56,089 bases of DNA from contig ML978316.1 of the NCBI GenBank assembly GCA_010015745.1, forward strand, positions 1 to 56,089, given 5' to 3'. The stretch's first letter is position 1. Each line of letters begins with the position of its first letter. Position numbers and translations under genes: made by a program. Positions 24,601 to 35,174 of the stretch are shown in pieces. Source of the DNA: Setomelanomma holmii (taxonomy: Eukaryota > Ascomycota > Dothideomycetes > Pleosporales > Phaeosphaeriaceae). A model generated the notes under the pieces. The model was given only the letters and a program-made list of their open reading frames with translations, ran no database searches and was not told where the DNA came from.

Positions 24601-26274
24601 CCAGCGTGTGGCTGCTCACCTCAGAAGTGCAGCAACACATGAGGCTGTACGCACGGTCCTCAACAACCAACGAAGGCGCTGGTCTTCGATGCGAGGTGTT
24701 GTCTTGGGCACAAGCTTCCTGGAGCGCGGCTAATCATCGGTGGTGGCTGGCAAGAGCTGAGGAGCGTACCTGCCCAATGGGTCGGGTTGGACATCTCAGC
24801 CTTATCGACACTACACCACCAACAACATTACGCATGTTGTCTATCTGCAGCTACCCCAGACAACACGAGGTTGTGTGTCATCATCCGTCGCGTGGTCCTT
24901 CTTGTCACACAGTAAGCCGTCCCACCTTGGTCAACTCCACGTTGATCGCTGCATCTCTACAACGAAGTGCCGGTAGCGACATGCGGTGCGCCCCTTCTGG
25001 AACGTGGCTTCGGGACAGACTGAATGGACCCGAGGTGGACAGTAGAGTGGCATTGTGGTAAGACATATCCACGTGGTCAGGTCTGTCCGGTGCCACGATA
25101 CCGAAGTGCTTATGCCTAGTGTTGGATTTAGGTGGCTGTCAACAAGCGAAGCGTGTATATTGCCGACGATGCTTCCTGACGTCATTCGCATATTCACTAA
25201 ACTCAGAGCATGCCCAGACTCTTCGGAAATCCAAATAGGCGAATGCTGGAACGAGGACATCGATCTCCCGCTCCCTTGCGGCTGTCGAATCGCTTCCCTT
25301 TCCACCTTCCCGAACAGAACGACGGAGCCAGGATCATCTCACCCGCCGGACGCCGTACAACACCAGCCCTTCGTGTGTGGAAACCGCCCAGGTAGCACGA
25401 CAGCGAATTCCCACATAATGCGCGAACGGGCATGTAGCAAGAAACGTTGTGCGCCGTTGCTGGATATGTCACTCGAGGCATCCCCGGGCGCGTTCGACGG
25501 ACAAATGTCGCTTGCAAATCACACACCACCTCAGCGCGTCAACAGCACGCAGTCCAGCCTTGCCAGAATGTTCGTTTCATATACTCGTGTCGCAAATAGA
25601 TTGCTGAGGCTGCGCTGCCAAGTTGCGGTAAGCCGTTCCGAGAAGTTCGCTAGGGTATTTGACCCGGTATATTGGGATTGGGATGGAGATGCAGCATATA
25701 GCATGCAACAAGGTGAGTATTGCGACGAACACGGGTCCAATTCACTCGTCAACATGTGTTCTGGTAAGCTTGACATCTGACTGCGTGGGGGAACTACTAT
25801 TGTGCCTTACATGCCTCGCTCACTGCGATCTTCATGAGTTTTGACCTTCAGCCCGTTGGGGACTGTACCATTTGATGACCGTAGTAGTATAGGATTCGAG
25901 ATGCTCATCAGCTGCATGGCCTCACCAGGTCGTGCAATTATTCGTGCGTGTTGCTTACGAGATCCCGTGGCGAACATACACTGCATGCAGAACACTGTAT
26001 ACACTCAGACACTTTCATCTCTGCATGCTATTTATCACAAAAGACGCTGAAGATAGTCAGGCCTCTACTGTACATGGGCAGAGACCTGAGCAGGGACACA
26101 ATTCTGGTACACCGGAGACATGAGAGCTGAGAGCGCGCGAATTATCGCGCCACCTGGTGACGTGCGTAGCACAAGACATCCCACCACCATACAATAGAAA
26201 CCATGGTTGATTATGAAGGCCAATGCATATGAATTCGTTTCTACTTCTACCACAACTCCCTGTTTCAGATTACT
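21689..26274. other. 4.6-kb gene-empty block
   Basis: The largest stretch without a supportable gene. The longest open frame (25055-25780, 241 codons) has no recognisable domain, unbiased composition and overlapping antisense frames, so I do not call it. Base composition looks balanced, without the AT-rich islands expected of RIP-degraded repeats. The left end holds the kinase promoter and 5' leader; the right end holds the TAPT1-like 3' region. It may carry unannotated non-coding RNA or a gene with many small exons. Confidence 0.45.
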
Positions 26275-29160
26275 CTACCAAATCCTCTTAGCCACCATAG
26301 CATATCGACTAACGTGCCCGAATCCCGTCCCCCTCTCCCTCTCCTGCTCGTCCTTCTTCCTCGCCTTCTCATCCCTGTCCCTCAACCTCTTCAACGTCTC
26401 CGGGTCGTCATCATAAATCATTCTTCTCTTCTCCTCATCCACATCAACAACGCCCCAGCCACCAATCCTCTTCCCGCCGGTTTCTACATTCATCATTTCC
26501 CGCTCTTGCATACCGTGATATCGTCGGCGCGCGACGATAAGTAAAAGCATGCCGAGGATGAGCTTGAAGGCCAGGAAGATGAGGTAGATTATGAGGAAGA
26601 CGATGAGCATGGTGGAGCCGGCGATGAGGTCATCGAGGGACCAGGAGGAGAGGTGGTACCATGATTGCGATGGGAGGCCGGCGCCGAAGGAAGATCGTCC
26701 GAGTGCGCAGCGGAAGACTTGGTCGATGTGTGCGAGGGCCGCAGTGCTGGCGGGTGACGAGGCCGGTTCAGATGTGAGTGATGTCGAGGTTGCGGGGAGC
26801 GGTGGGGGCATGTGCATGGCGACGAACATGTGGTAGGTTTGTATTGCTGCGCGAATGAAAAGGCATGAGAGTGGTATAACCGGTAGACCGAGACGTCGAG
26901 TCAGATTCGGGTCGGAGAAGGCGTTTGAGTAGTAGTCTTTTGCAAAGATATCGAAGAATTTGCCGTATATTTCTGGTTTGTATTGGTTGAACTTGGTGAT
27001 GTAGGCATGCTTTAGCCAGTCCACGACCATCTCACTGCCGATGACGAGTAGGAATGGATTGAGCACTTGGGCAATATACTTGGGAAAGATGGTGAAGCTC
27101 ATGGGCAAGATGCTTGTGGCCGTGAAGGCAGCGGCGGATGCTGAAGTCGTTGCGTTCGCAGAAGATGTAAACATGTCGGTCCATGAAGTGCCGCTACTCC
27201 GGATGCTGAGTCCACCTACTTCGACAACATTGCGCATGGCGATGATGAGCAACATGAGCCAGAGCTGAAAGCGTTCCACTACATCTGCACAAGTGATCTG
27301 GAACAGATTCTCTTTTTCGAATTTCTTGAACACAGTGCCTTTAATCTCAACGAATTGGTTGGACATCAGCAGCGTCAAAAGCGCATTCGAATAGGAGTTC
27401 ACAGCCACATTGAGTGTGATGACTTGGTAGAACAGAGCGGTGGCATGCGCGACAGTATACACTGAAGCCAGAACGAACATGCCCAAAGGACGCAAGACCT
27501 TGCTTCGACCATTGGCATTGCGGTCGAGCGTCTCGCGAGAGAACAGGCACTCAAGCACATCTTGACCGATGGCGGAAAGCAGTCGATCACAGACCTCGAG
27601 CAGGTTGTATATGACATAGAGCTTGATGGCCGACTGACCGCGAATGCCGTGATACATTCGACTGGCATCGAATCTCATAAGCACGAAGCAACTGGACACG
27701 ATCAGGAGACCCTTCAACAAGTCTGCTTTATGGCCTGGCAAAAGTGCAGACGGTGTTGACTTCGTTCGGCGATGGCGGAAGCGGGAGTTGCGTGTACGCC
27801 GTGATCGGGAGTCCTTCATGTCTGGAAATTTAAAGGTTGTTGCTACATCCCCTTTTGATCTTGCTGTCGTGGTAGCTGTAGCATTGGAGGAAGGCTTGCG
27901 GGACATCGGTGGCGGCTCTTCTTCCGACGGCGTGGGTGGGACGGATGCAGAGGCATCAGTCTGTCTCCTTCGCCGCCAAACACGGGGTAGGCCACTGTAC
28001 ACAAAAGCCCATATATCGCGGGCTTCCTTGATGAGGACTGACCCCCACCATTTGGTCAAGATGCCAAAGGCGAGCAGGAAACGTAGCGGCAGAATCGTTA
28101 GTGTGTGCATCCAAGCATCCAGACAGGCAAGCGCGCCAAAGGCCAAAATGCCTTCGATCTTGGCCGGTATTTTCATAAAGTTGATGAGGCGCTGATACTT
28201 TAGTTCCGAAGATTCGTAGGGAAAGTCATCCGTGGCAGCCTGATATATGTATAGAGGCGATGGACGATTGGCGGACAACTCGAGAGACAGAAATGTCGGC
28301 ATGGACATTGGTGGCAGTGGCAACGTCGTCCGCATCGGCGAGAAGAGGTCGCGTATTTCACGTTCCTTCCGCCTATCTTGCGGTTGAGGCCTCGCTGAGC
28401 CATCCTTGTGTTCTATACTGACTGGCGGCGGTAAGTGCCTTGTCGAACGACGCTCCTCTCCCTCCTGGGCATGCGGTGTTGCACGGGGTCTTGAGGTGGA
28501 CTGCCTTCTCCGCACCACCAGTGGTGTGGTCACTGATCGTGAGGTCAGGAGTGGCCGGCCTTGCCTAAGCTCAGTCGCTGGTGTCTTGATGACCACTACC
28601 TCCGTCTCTGGCTTCCCTTCACGATGTCCAGACACTTTGCTACCCCTTTCTCCTTTTGTGCCATTCATCTCGATGGGCCGCTCCAAAACCACACCCAAGA
28701 TCCGGCCATCGTCCTCTATATCCGCAATTGCGCCAGGCGATTCGCCTTCGAGGACATCTTCGAGTATTGGCGTCGCAGCTCGGATGGGGATGCTCGCGGG
28801 CTCGCTCGTGAGTTCTTGCATCTGGCGTAGGCTGAGCTTGAGGACCTTGTCGTGCTCCGAGACGCTGCTCTTCCTCCTACCATCTCCAGGCCTTTTGATC
28901 GGCCGAATCTTTTCGCTTGCGTCAGACAATATAGCGTCTTCGTGCATGCTGGTCCGCCTGCTAGTCGAGCTAGCACTCAGGCTGCTATTTGTCTCGGCCT
29001 TGTTTCCATTGGTCATGTCCTGCAATGGCCTTCGGAAGAGTGCCTCATGGTTGCGATGGCTCGGGAATGCCACATCATCAGGCTCCGGCGAGAGCGTCGG
29101 CGTGGGCAATTGCTGAGTCACACGTGGTTCACCGTGTGTCCGAGTATCTGCCCCATTCAT
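26275..29160 (-). CDS. TAPT1/Emp65-family endoplasmic reticulum membrane protein
   Basis: A single-exon, 961-residue protein. Known relatives are human TAPT1 and yeast Emp65, an ER membrane protein that pairs with Slp1 and guards soluble luminal proteins. The first 270 residues are polar and disordered. The family core begins at SELKYQRLINFMKIPAKIEG and carries several membrane segments, such as FLLAFGILTKWW, LLIVSSCFVLMRFDASRMYH and LFYQVITLNVAVNSYSNALL. The family signature FVEIKGTVFKKFEKENLFQI follows, where a loop meets VERFQLWLMLLIIAMRN, and KFNQYKPEIYGKFFDIFAKD comes later. Between about 880 and 905 lies a last hydrophobic pair, then a charged cytosolic tail rich in Arg, Lys and Glu. 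The start at 29160 is the first ATG in frame. Confidence 0.88.
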   Translation of the reverse strand: MNGADTRTHGEPRVTQQLPTPTLSPEPDDVAFPSHRNHEALFRRPLQDMTNGNKAETNSSLSASSTSRRTSMHEDAILSDASEKIRPIKRPGDGRRKSSVSEHDKVLKLSLRQMQELTSEPASIPIRAATPILEDVLEGESPGAIADIEDDGRILGVVLERPIEMNGTKGERGSKVSGHREGKPETEVVVIKTPATELRQGRPLLTSRSVTTPLVVRRRQSTSRPRATPHAQEGEERRSTRHLPPPVSIEHKDGSARPQPQDRRKEREIRDLFSPMRTTLPLPPMSMPTFLSLELSANRPSPLYIYQAATDDFPYESSELKYQRLINFMKIPAKIEGILAFGALACLDAWMHTLTILPLRFLLAFGILTKWWGSVLIKEARDIWAFVYSGLPRVWRRRRQTDASASVPPTPSEEEPPPMSRKPSSNATATTTARSKGDVATTFKFPDMKDSRSRRTRNSRFRHRRTKSTPSALLPGHKADLLKGLLIVSSCFVLMRFDASRMYHGIRGQSAIKLYVIYNLLEVCDRLLSAIGQDVLECLFSRETLDRNANGRSKVLRPLGMFVLASVYTVAHATALFYQVITLNVAVNSYSNALLTLLMSNQFVEIKGTVFKKFEKENLFQITCADVVERFQLWLMLLIIAMRNVVEVGGLSIRSSGTSWTDMFTSSANATTSASAAAFTATSILPMSFTIFPKYIAQVLNPFLLVIGSEMVVDWLKHAYITKFNQYKPEIYGKFFDIFAKDYYSNAFSDPNLTRRLGLPVIPLSCLFIRAAIQTYHMFVAMHMPPPLPATSTSLTSEPASSPASTAALAHIDQVFRCALGRSSFGAGLPSQSWYHLSSWSLDDLIAGSTMLIVFLIIYLIFLAFKLILGMLLLIVARRRYHGMQEREMMNVETGGKRIGGWGVVDVDEEKRRMIYDDDPETLKRLRDRDEKARKKDEQERERGTGFGHVSRYAMVAKRIW

Positions 29161-29859
29161 GACGGTTGGGTCGCTGCAAATCGCGAGAGTGCATGTTGTA
29201 CATTGCTGGCCTTCAAGTGTTCAGTCGTAACCGTGGAAGCTTGGGCGACGCCAAGAGTTTTGCCTATCGATAAAGCACTCACTGCACTTTGGGGTATGAA
29301 AGATCCCTTCACTCATTACTCACTCGAATCGTGGACAGTATGTCTGACACTCCCGTCTCATCACATGGCATGCACACGAGCCAGCGCAAGGCCTGGTGGA
29401 GTGGTGACTCTTGTCGATCTCCAGGCCTTGCCGTGAACCTTCTTCTAGTTGTGGCGGTCAGGCATTGACTCAGAGGACGGAGTTACCACCAGAGGTATAG
29501 CACTCGAAGATAGTCCACAGTCACAATCATGGATGCGCATAGACTGGTTGCTTGATGTGATGAAGAGGGTGCTGAAGATGCTCCGCTTGTGGCTGTGGAT
29601 AGGGCCGACGATCTAGCCCCGCAGCTGTGCTCCAAGATCTACGTTACGCGACGCGTCTTATAGCAGGCAGCCATCGTCAACTTTTGTTCTCTCGTCTTCG
29701 ACCCATCAATCTCAACTACTTCCAGTCATGTGCTTGTCAGAAGGTGCCTTCAAGCTACTGTTGCGGAATCAACGCCGATCGAACCCAATCACACCACCTT
29801 CAGGCAAGGCTGACAGCTACAACTACATATCGAGAGACACGACTCACAGGAGCATCACA
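29161..29859. other. Divergent spacer between TAPT1-like and 2EXR genes
   Basis: About 700 bases that must contain promoters for both divergent genes. An in-frame ATG at 29728 would extend the 2EXR protein by 44 residues, but the extension has no motif, so I leave it out. Nothing else was recognised. Confidence 0.45.
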
Positions 29860-30979
29860 ATGAAGCCCTCACGCCTCCTGGCCCTTCCGAAGGAGTTGCG
29901 ACTAGAGATTTGGCGGTACGCCTTGCAGGTTCCCGTTGGAGACAAGCTTGTTGTCTGCATCGAACGACAAGGCGGACATGAATCATCCAGCAAGCGATTC
30001 TGCAACTCTCTATACAAGTACTCCAAAAGACCAGAAATCAACGCCCATTTTGAGGCTTGCCGAAGCAGTTTTACTGGCGTTAATCTTCTGCGGGTGAATC
30101 ACCTCATCTATGAGGAGGCACTCCCGATGCTATATCGCAGCGTCGTCTTCCGCGTTCGGGACCTGCAAGGGATATTCCCGCTATTCCTCGAGAACCTCTC
30201 AGTGTTTGCCAGGTCCTGTATACGTTTCGTTAGACTCGTCATTCACGACGTACAGTTGTCGAAGTCAAGTAAACTTTTTTATTGGGCACTCACCTGCGCC
30301 CAAGTTGCACAGTTGAACGAATCCTTACAACACGTTGAGATTGAAGGAAGATGGGCGATTGGGGACAAGCAGAACACCCTCGAGCAAGGTATTCTCAATC
30401 CCCTACTCAAGATCAAGGCCTCGAAGACATACTACCATCGCTTCGGAGGCGAGGAGGTATACCAAGATGAGTTTCAAAAGCTCCTGTTCGATGCTGCGCG
30501 GGTTTTTGGAAGCAAAAGCAGACTTGCGCAGAGCCATGACGCATGCAGATGCGTCGGAGAGGCGGAGGCTGTGTAATTCAAGGCGTTTCAATGAAGACCG
30601 TCCTCCACACAAAAAGCAGAAACTAGACAGCTTGGTCATTCGCGGAAAATCTGAAAAGGAGCCAGCCGTTCGTGGAGGACTTGAGGAAGCTTCCGCCTTT
30701 CCATACCCCTTCGTCTTACCCAGTGTCGACGAACGCGAAATAGCGCACGATCTTGCTTTACTACCGGGCATTGATCGTTTTGAGAGAGAGCTCTTGGAAT
30801 GGGATATGGTCAGCGTCAGAAGTGGACCACCCACCCCGCCACCCCAGCCTGTCAGCACTACAGATGAGGATACTTGGATTGACAACGCCTCTACTGTCGT
30901 TGCTGAGGACAAAAGTGATGGTTCGAGCGACAAAGATATCGATGATTGGGAGCTGGTTGACAAGCCCTCTTCACTCTGA
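29860..30979 (+). pseudogene. 2EXR/F-box-like protein with a +1 frameshift
   Basis: The N-terminus reads LLALPKELRLEIWRYAL, the LPxELRxxIW core of the 2EXR/F-box-like domain common in ascomycetes, followed by LLRVNHLIYEEALPMLYRSV, also typical. The frame from ATG 29860 stops at 30576. A second open frame overlaps it and continues to 30979, ending in an acidic tail with DDWELVDKPSSL. The two frames align naturally at a GGGTTTTT run (30500-30507): with four T the reading would pass smoothly from the first to the second. So the gene has gained one base there, or the base is a sequencing error. An alternative is a 61-nt intron at 30471-30531 with a weak donor. Without either, the product is a 238-residue truncated form. 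Known relatives may act as ubiquitin-ligase adaptors; function here is unknown. Confidence 0.55.
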
Positions 30980-31308
30980 ACCCTTGTGGGGTAGCTGGCA
31001 CGATGACATGAGTCAATACCCTTGTGAAACGCACATGCGAAGAGCTTCTGGGCGCCTGAAGATGTCCAAGACACGATTTGAGCTCAAAGAGTCTTCGTAT
31101 GAGCAGGTGTGAGCTTCACTGCCTGTTCGGAAGTGCCAGCCAATCATCTTTATACCGAGGTTGGCTTTAGCTTACCTAGGCAACCTCAGCTCCTCCAACC
31201 CATATCTCTCTGATCAGTAATACAGCATCTGCGCATATCGAGACCATCTCATATAATAGACCTTGAGCTCTATCCAGCTGGGAATCTCGAACCCATCAGT
31301 AATCCGGG
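30980..31308. other. Short spacer upstream of the thioesterase gene
   Basis: 329 bases between two same-strand genes, containing the 3' end of the 2EXR gene and the thioesterase promoter. No motif was recognised. Confidence 0.5.
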
Positions 31309-32298
31309 ATGGCTTTAGCACGACCACTGAGCTTCACTGAGCAACTCAACCTCAGAGCGATAGGCAAAGATGTCTACGAGTCCCTACACGCGCCATCCAA
31401 GATGGGCAACCCTGCAAACATTGCATATGGTGGTTACGCTCTAGCAACAGCATGCAAATCCACGTACCTTTCTGTCCCTGCAGGATACCATCTGTACTCC
31501 ATGATGGGCCATTATCTAGGTCCCGCCTATGCAGACCGACCATTGCGCGCCAGCGTACGCACAATTCGCCAAACACGCACATTCGCAACTCGGCAAGTTG
31601 AAGTCAGTCAAAAGCGCGATGATGGCGAGAACCGCGTAAGCCTCATTGCCATCGCCGACTTCCACATCAAAGAGCCAGCTTCTTTACTCGAATACTCCAA
31701 ACCACCAAGCATGAAGTACAGCCACTACGCAAACCTCCCTTCGCAAAAGGAAGCACACCAGAAACTCCTCGATGAAGGAAAGATAACACAGGGATTGCTC
31801 GACGCACATGCGAAGACATTCGGCCTGCTCCGTGGCATATATGATCAGCGGCCTTGTCCAGAAACTGTATTTCCTCAGAACCTATACGGTATGGCGAAAA
31901 CACTCCCAACGACACAAGACCATCTCACCACCACCGAAAAGACAAACGCAGATTGGTTCCGTTGCATCGAACACCTCCCCACGCCAATCGACAACATGAC
32001 CAACCTAACATTCTTCATCGACGGCGCCATCGCTTTCCTGCCATTATCATTCAACCACTTATGGTTCGAGGATATCGGCGCATGCTCGAGTTTAGACTTC
32101 GCCTTGAGGTTCTTCATGAGTGGCGATGAGGTGGATGTGGGCAAGTGGCATCTCCGGGAGATGAAGACGAGTGTGGGGAGTGAGGCGAGGAGTTATGGCG
32201 AGGCTTGGGTGTGGGATGAGCAAGGGAGGGCGGTGGCGTGTATGAGCCAGCAGAGTATATTGAGGCCGAAGGTTGGGGTGGAGAAGGGGAAATTGTAG
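31309..32298 (+). CDS. TesB-type acyl-CoA thioesterase (double hotdog)
   Basis: A single-exon, 329-residue protein of the acyl-CoA thioesterase II family, which hydrolyses acyl-CoA to free acid and CoA, often in peroxisomes. The first hotdog is marked by NPANIAYGGYALATA, HLYSMMGHYLGPAYADRPL and TRTFATRQVEVSQ; the second by NMTNLTFFIDGAIAFLPLSF, then DFALRFFMSGDEVDVGKWHL and GEAWVWDEQGRAVACMSQQS. The length is usual for the family. No clear C-terminal peroxisomal SKL-like tripeptide is visible (it ends EKGKL). The substrate chain length cannot be read from sequence. The start ATG at 31309 is the first in frame. Confidence 0.88.
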   Translation: MALARPLSFTEQLNLRAIGKDVYESLHAPSKMGNPANIAYGGYALATACKSTYLSVPAGYHLYSMMGHYLGPAYADRPLRASVRTIRQTRTFATRQVEVSQKRDDGENRVSLIAIADFHIKEPASLLEYSKPPSMKYSHYANLPSQKEAHQKLLDEGKITQGLLDAHAKTFGLLRGIYDQRPCPETVFPQNLYGMAKTLPTTQDHLTTTEKTNADWFRCIEHLPTPIDNMTNLTFFIDGAIAFLPLSFNHLWFEDIGACSSLDFALRFFMSGDEVDVGKWHLREMKTSVGSEARSYGEAWVWDEQGRAVACMSQQSILRPKVGVEKGKL

Positions 32299-32530
32299 GG
32301 AATTGGCGATAAGGGTCAAAATTCTTACGATACTATGCAATGCTAGCTTAATGGAGGGATTCATGCATGGCCTATGTCCAGCTTGTGGCGAACAGGCTGG
32401 TCCTGCTGAGTGCTCCACGAATTGAGAGCCGCTGATCTTTCGCTGACTTCTGATCCATCGATAGGCGACGCAAAGAGATATCTTCGACATCTTCCCATCC
32501 GTCACGCTACTGCCTCCATAATTTCCCCCC

Positions 32531-34323
32531 TCACTCCAGTGTCGCCTTAGTTCTCTTCGCTGCATACTCCATCTCCTTCAAACCCCTCATCTCGCTCCTC
32601 ACAACCGCCTTCTCGTCCACACCCACAACAACCTGATGATACAAGATCGCCACCGCAGAACTCTTCCACGGCACACAATGATGTAACCTGGCGTGCATCC
32701 ACGTTGCCAGCAAAAACAAGCCAGACACAAACGTTACTGCGACTGGCAGACCAAGCCACGCCCATTCGATGTGCACGAATACTACCAATGTCACGGTTAT
32801 CCCGCGCGCGACGTCGCTGCTGGAGGAACGAAGCTGTTCTGTCATGCTGGCTGCGACGTTGTCGAATGTCTGGGTTATGTTCGAGCTCAGTAGCGCCATG
32901 ACGACTCCCGAAGGCAGTGCCACAGGTATCTGGCCAGACGTCACATTCCCACTGAATCTGCTGGATTCAAACAAATTCACCAAAGCGCGGATATCTGCTT
33001 CTTGCACCACGAATGCTGGGAGACCAGATTGCTTGTACGTCACTTGACTTCCCGGTCTGCCCGACACGATTCCCGGTTCGAGCTTGATGCTGGACGCTTC
33101 AATCTCAAGTCGATTCCCGGATGCGGAGAGGGTGGTATAGTTGTATGCTGCGAAACCGAGTGTGCATTCGAAGATTTCTAGCTCGGAGAAGTATGCGGAT
33201 GGTGGGTCTTCCTCGTTCTCCACGCTGATGGTGGGCAAGCTGGGACGTCGGCGAGCGGCCGCGATGTGCAGAAAGTCAGATGGGAAAGAGGTGTTATACG
33301 CGCCGTACTCGGATTTGAAGCCAACGGCGTTTGTTTTGAGCTAGGTGCGGTACAGGCTTTCGAAGTGCATTCCGATGGAGATGTTGCCGGGCGTGGTCAA
33401 GGCGTAGATGCCGCGGTTGTAAGTCTGGTTGGAGGTTGTATTGGCGTTGCTCGCAAGGGTTTCTGTGGTGACGTCTTTGCATTGGCTTGCTAAGCCGAGG
33501 GAGATGTAAGAGTCGTGCCAGATGCATGTAGAGCCGCAGTGGAAGTTAGGGTTAGAGCTGATGTTATAAATGCCCCGGAATACAGCACCTTCCATTGCTA
33601 CATCGACGGTCTTCGCTGTTGGCGGTCCGAGTTAGTTGGACAGTACTAGACGATGGACGTTTTTCACTGACCTTCGATATCTCCTGGATAAGGCATCAAC
33701 CATTTTGCACCACCAGTATAGTTGCGACTCAGACCAAACGACGCACCACCATCCATGACTTCGACACTCTTCGTGTCAAGTCGAATGACCTGTTGCGCAA
33801 ATGTATCCACCCCAAGTGCCAAAATAGTCAATATCGCGCCCACACTTGCAAACCCCGAATGCCAGCGTACTTGTAACAGCAACATCAATGACCCCAGTGG
33901 GCCACGCGCAGCATTCTCGAACAGATCAAACTCGTCCAGCCTTCTTGGAGCCGTCTTGAATCGAATCCATTTCGACTGAGCAATACATGCGCCAATGACG
34001 AGCAGGGCCAGCGATTTTGCAGCCGTGATGAATATGGCGACGGTTGCGTTAAGACTAATGTCAAGCGTCCATCGGTCCAGAGGCTTGGAATGCATTCTAG
34101 CCAGGATAACGACGACGGCTATCAAACAAGCAGCACTTGCGACCATTGCTATGGTCTCCCAGAACCAGGAGACGGTTGAAGATCGGCATTTGCGCCTGAG
34201 TTTTGATTGGCTTTCGTTGCTGGACGTGTAGTTCGAAGGTCGCTTTGACTCGTCGTTCATTTCTTCCGCATCAACCTTTTGGTATTGCGAGATTGTCAAT
34301 GTGGGCTCTTTGGTCGTCGACAT
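32531..34323 (-). pseudogene. DUF3176-family membrane protein with premature stop
   Basis: Exons 33672..34323 and 33615..32531 join through a 56-nt GT-AG intron in phase. The family layout is visible: a polar N-terminus, membrane segments near WETIAMVASAACLIAVVVIL and SLALLVIGACIAQ, then WHSGFASVGAILTILALGVD. A luminal cysteine-rich, N-glycosylated part follows (CGSTCIWHDSYISLGLASQC), and a last membrane segment before a cytosolic tail (IEWAWLGLPVAVTFVSGLFL). An in-frame TAG at 33341-33343 interrupts the luminal part (SLYRT, stop, LKTNAVG). The same frame then continues for 270 codons with preserved family features. No GT-AG intron of credible size removes the stop. The intact product would be 578 residues; the stop leaves 308. 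The change could be one C-to-T transition (CAG to TAG). The function of DUF3176 is unknown. Confidence 0.7.
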
Positions 34324-35174
34324 GATGTGATGGAGGAGTTGAGGATGAGGGAATGTGCGCAGCCTGCGCTTTTCACAATGGGCGTCAAGCCATTTTGTTC
34401 ATCTTCCTTCGAAGCCACGAGCGCGAGGGCTTGGCATATTGCGGTCTATTGGAGGCCGTGTTGGTGAATTTGGAAAGCATGAAGGATTGAAGGATGGGGG
34501 AGAGTTCGAGCGCATGATTCAGGCTAGTACGATTTCATGCTAGCATGGAGCTGTGCCTCAGCACAACCCTTCGGACAACACATGTTCACCAGATACTGCG
34601 TTGGGGTTTCGAGAAAATGAATTGATAAAGGGCCACCAACCTCCTCAATCACTGTGCAGATTCAGTGAAGCTCGCTGTTGTGGCAGCACGAGTTGTGAGT
34701 GTGAGACACTCGCATCAGCCAAGGCCAGTGATAGGTTCCTTCATCCTATACGCTTCTTTAACGCCACCTGCCCGTAGGCCATCACGTCTCGTTATTTCCC
34801 AAGCTCTTCACCAAAAAAGTCGTGTGCAGTATCCACTGCGTGGCCTTCGGGAGGCTGCTGTGTATAGCTCATGAGCCGCTCAGCTTCGCCCCGCACTACC
34901 CTACAAGTCATCAAAAGTGAAAACCGTGTCTTTCATCACGCAAACAGCATCTAACATGGTGAAGTTCTGCATTTTTAAGCATCTTCGCGATTGACTTCTA
35001 TATTTGCATCGAGCGGGCAGCGGCTGAATCCTTAGCCGTCAATGCAAGCCACGATCGGCAATTGTGCCGTGCCACGGCGTCTGGACGTTGAACGTTGAAA
35101 AGGCTAAGGTGCCCCACGACGGCGCGCACCTATGAGCAACCCCGCTTCCGTCAACGAGTGCGCCGCAAGAAGAG
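34324..35174. other. Divergent spacer between DUF3176 and MFS genes
   Basis: About 850 bases holding the promoters of two divergent membrane-protein genes. Short ORFs are unsupported. No distinctive motif was recognised. Confidence 0.45.

Noticed and set aside
25055..25780. 241-codon plus-strand open frame in the gene-empty block
   Set aside because: No domain, no signal peptide, unbiased composition and overlapping antisense frames; not supportable as a gene.
29728..29859. Upstream ATG for the 2EXR gene
   Set aside because: The 44 added residues have no motif, while ATG 29860 sits right before the LPxELR core as usual.
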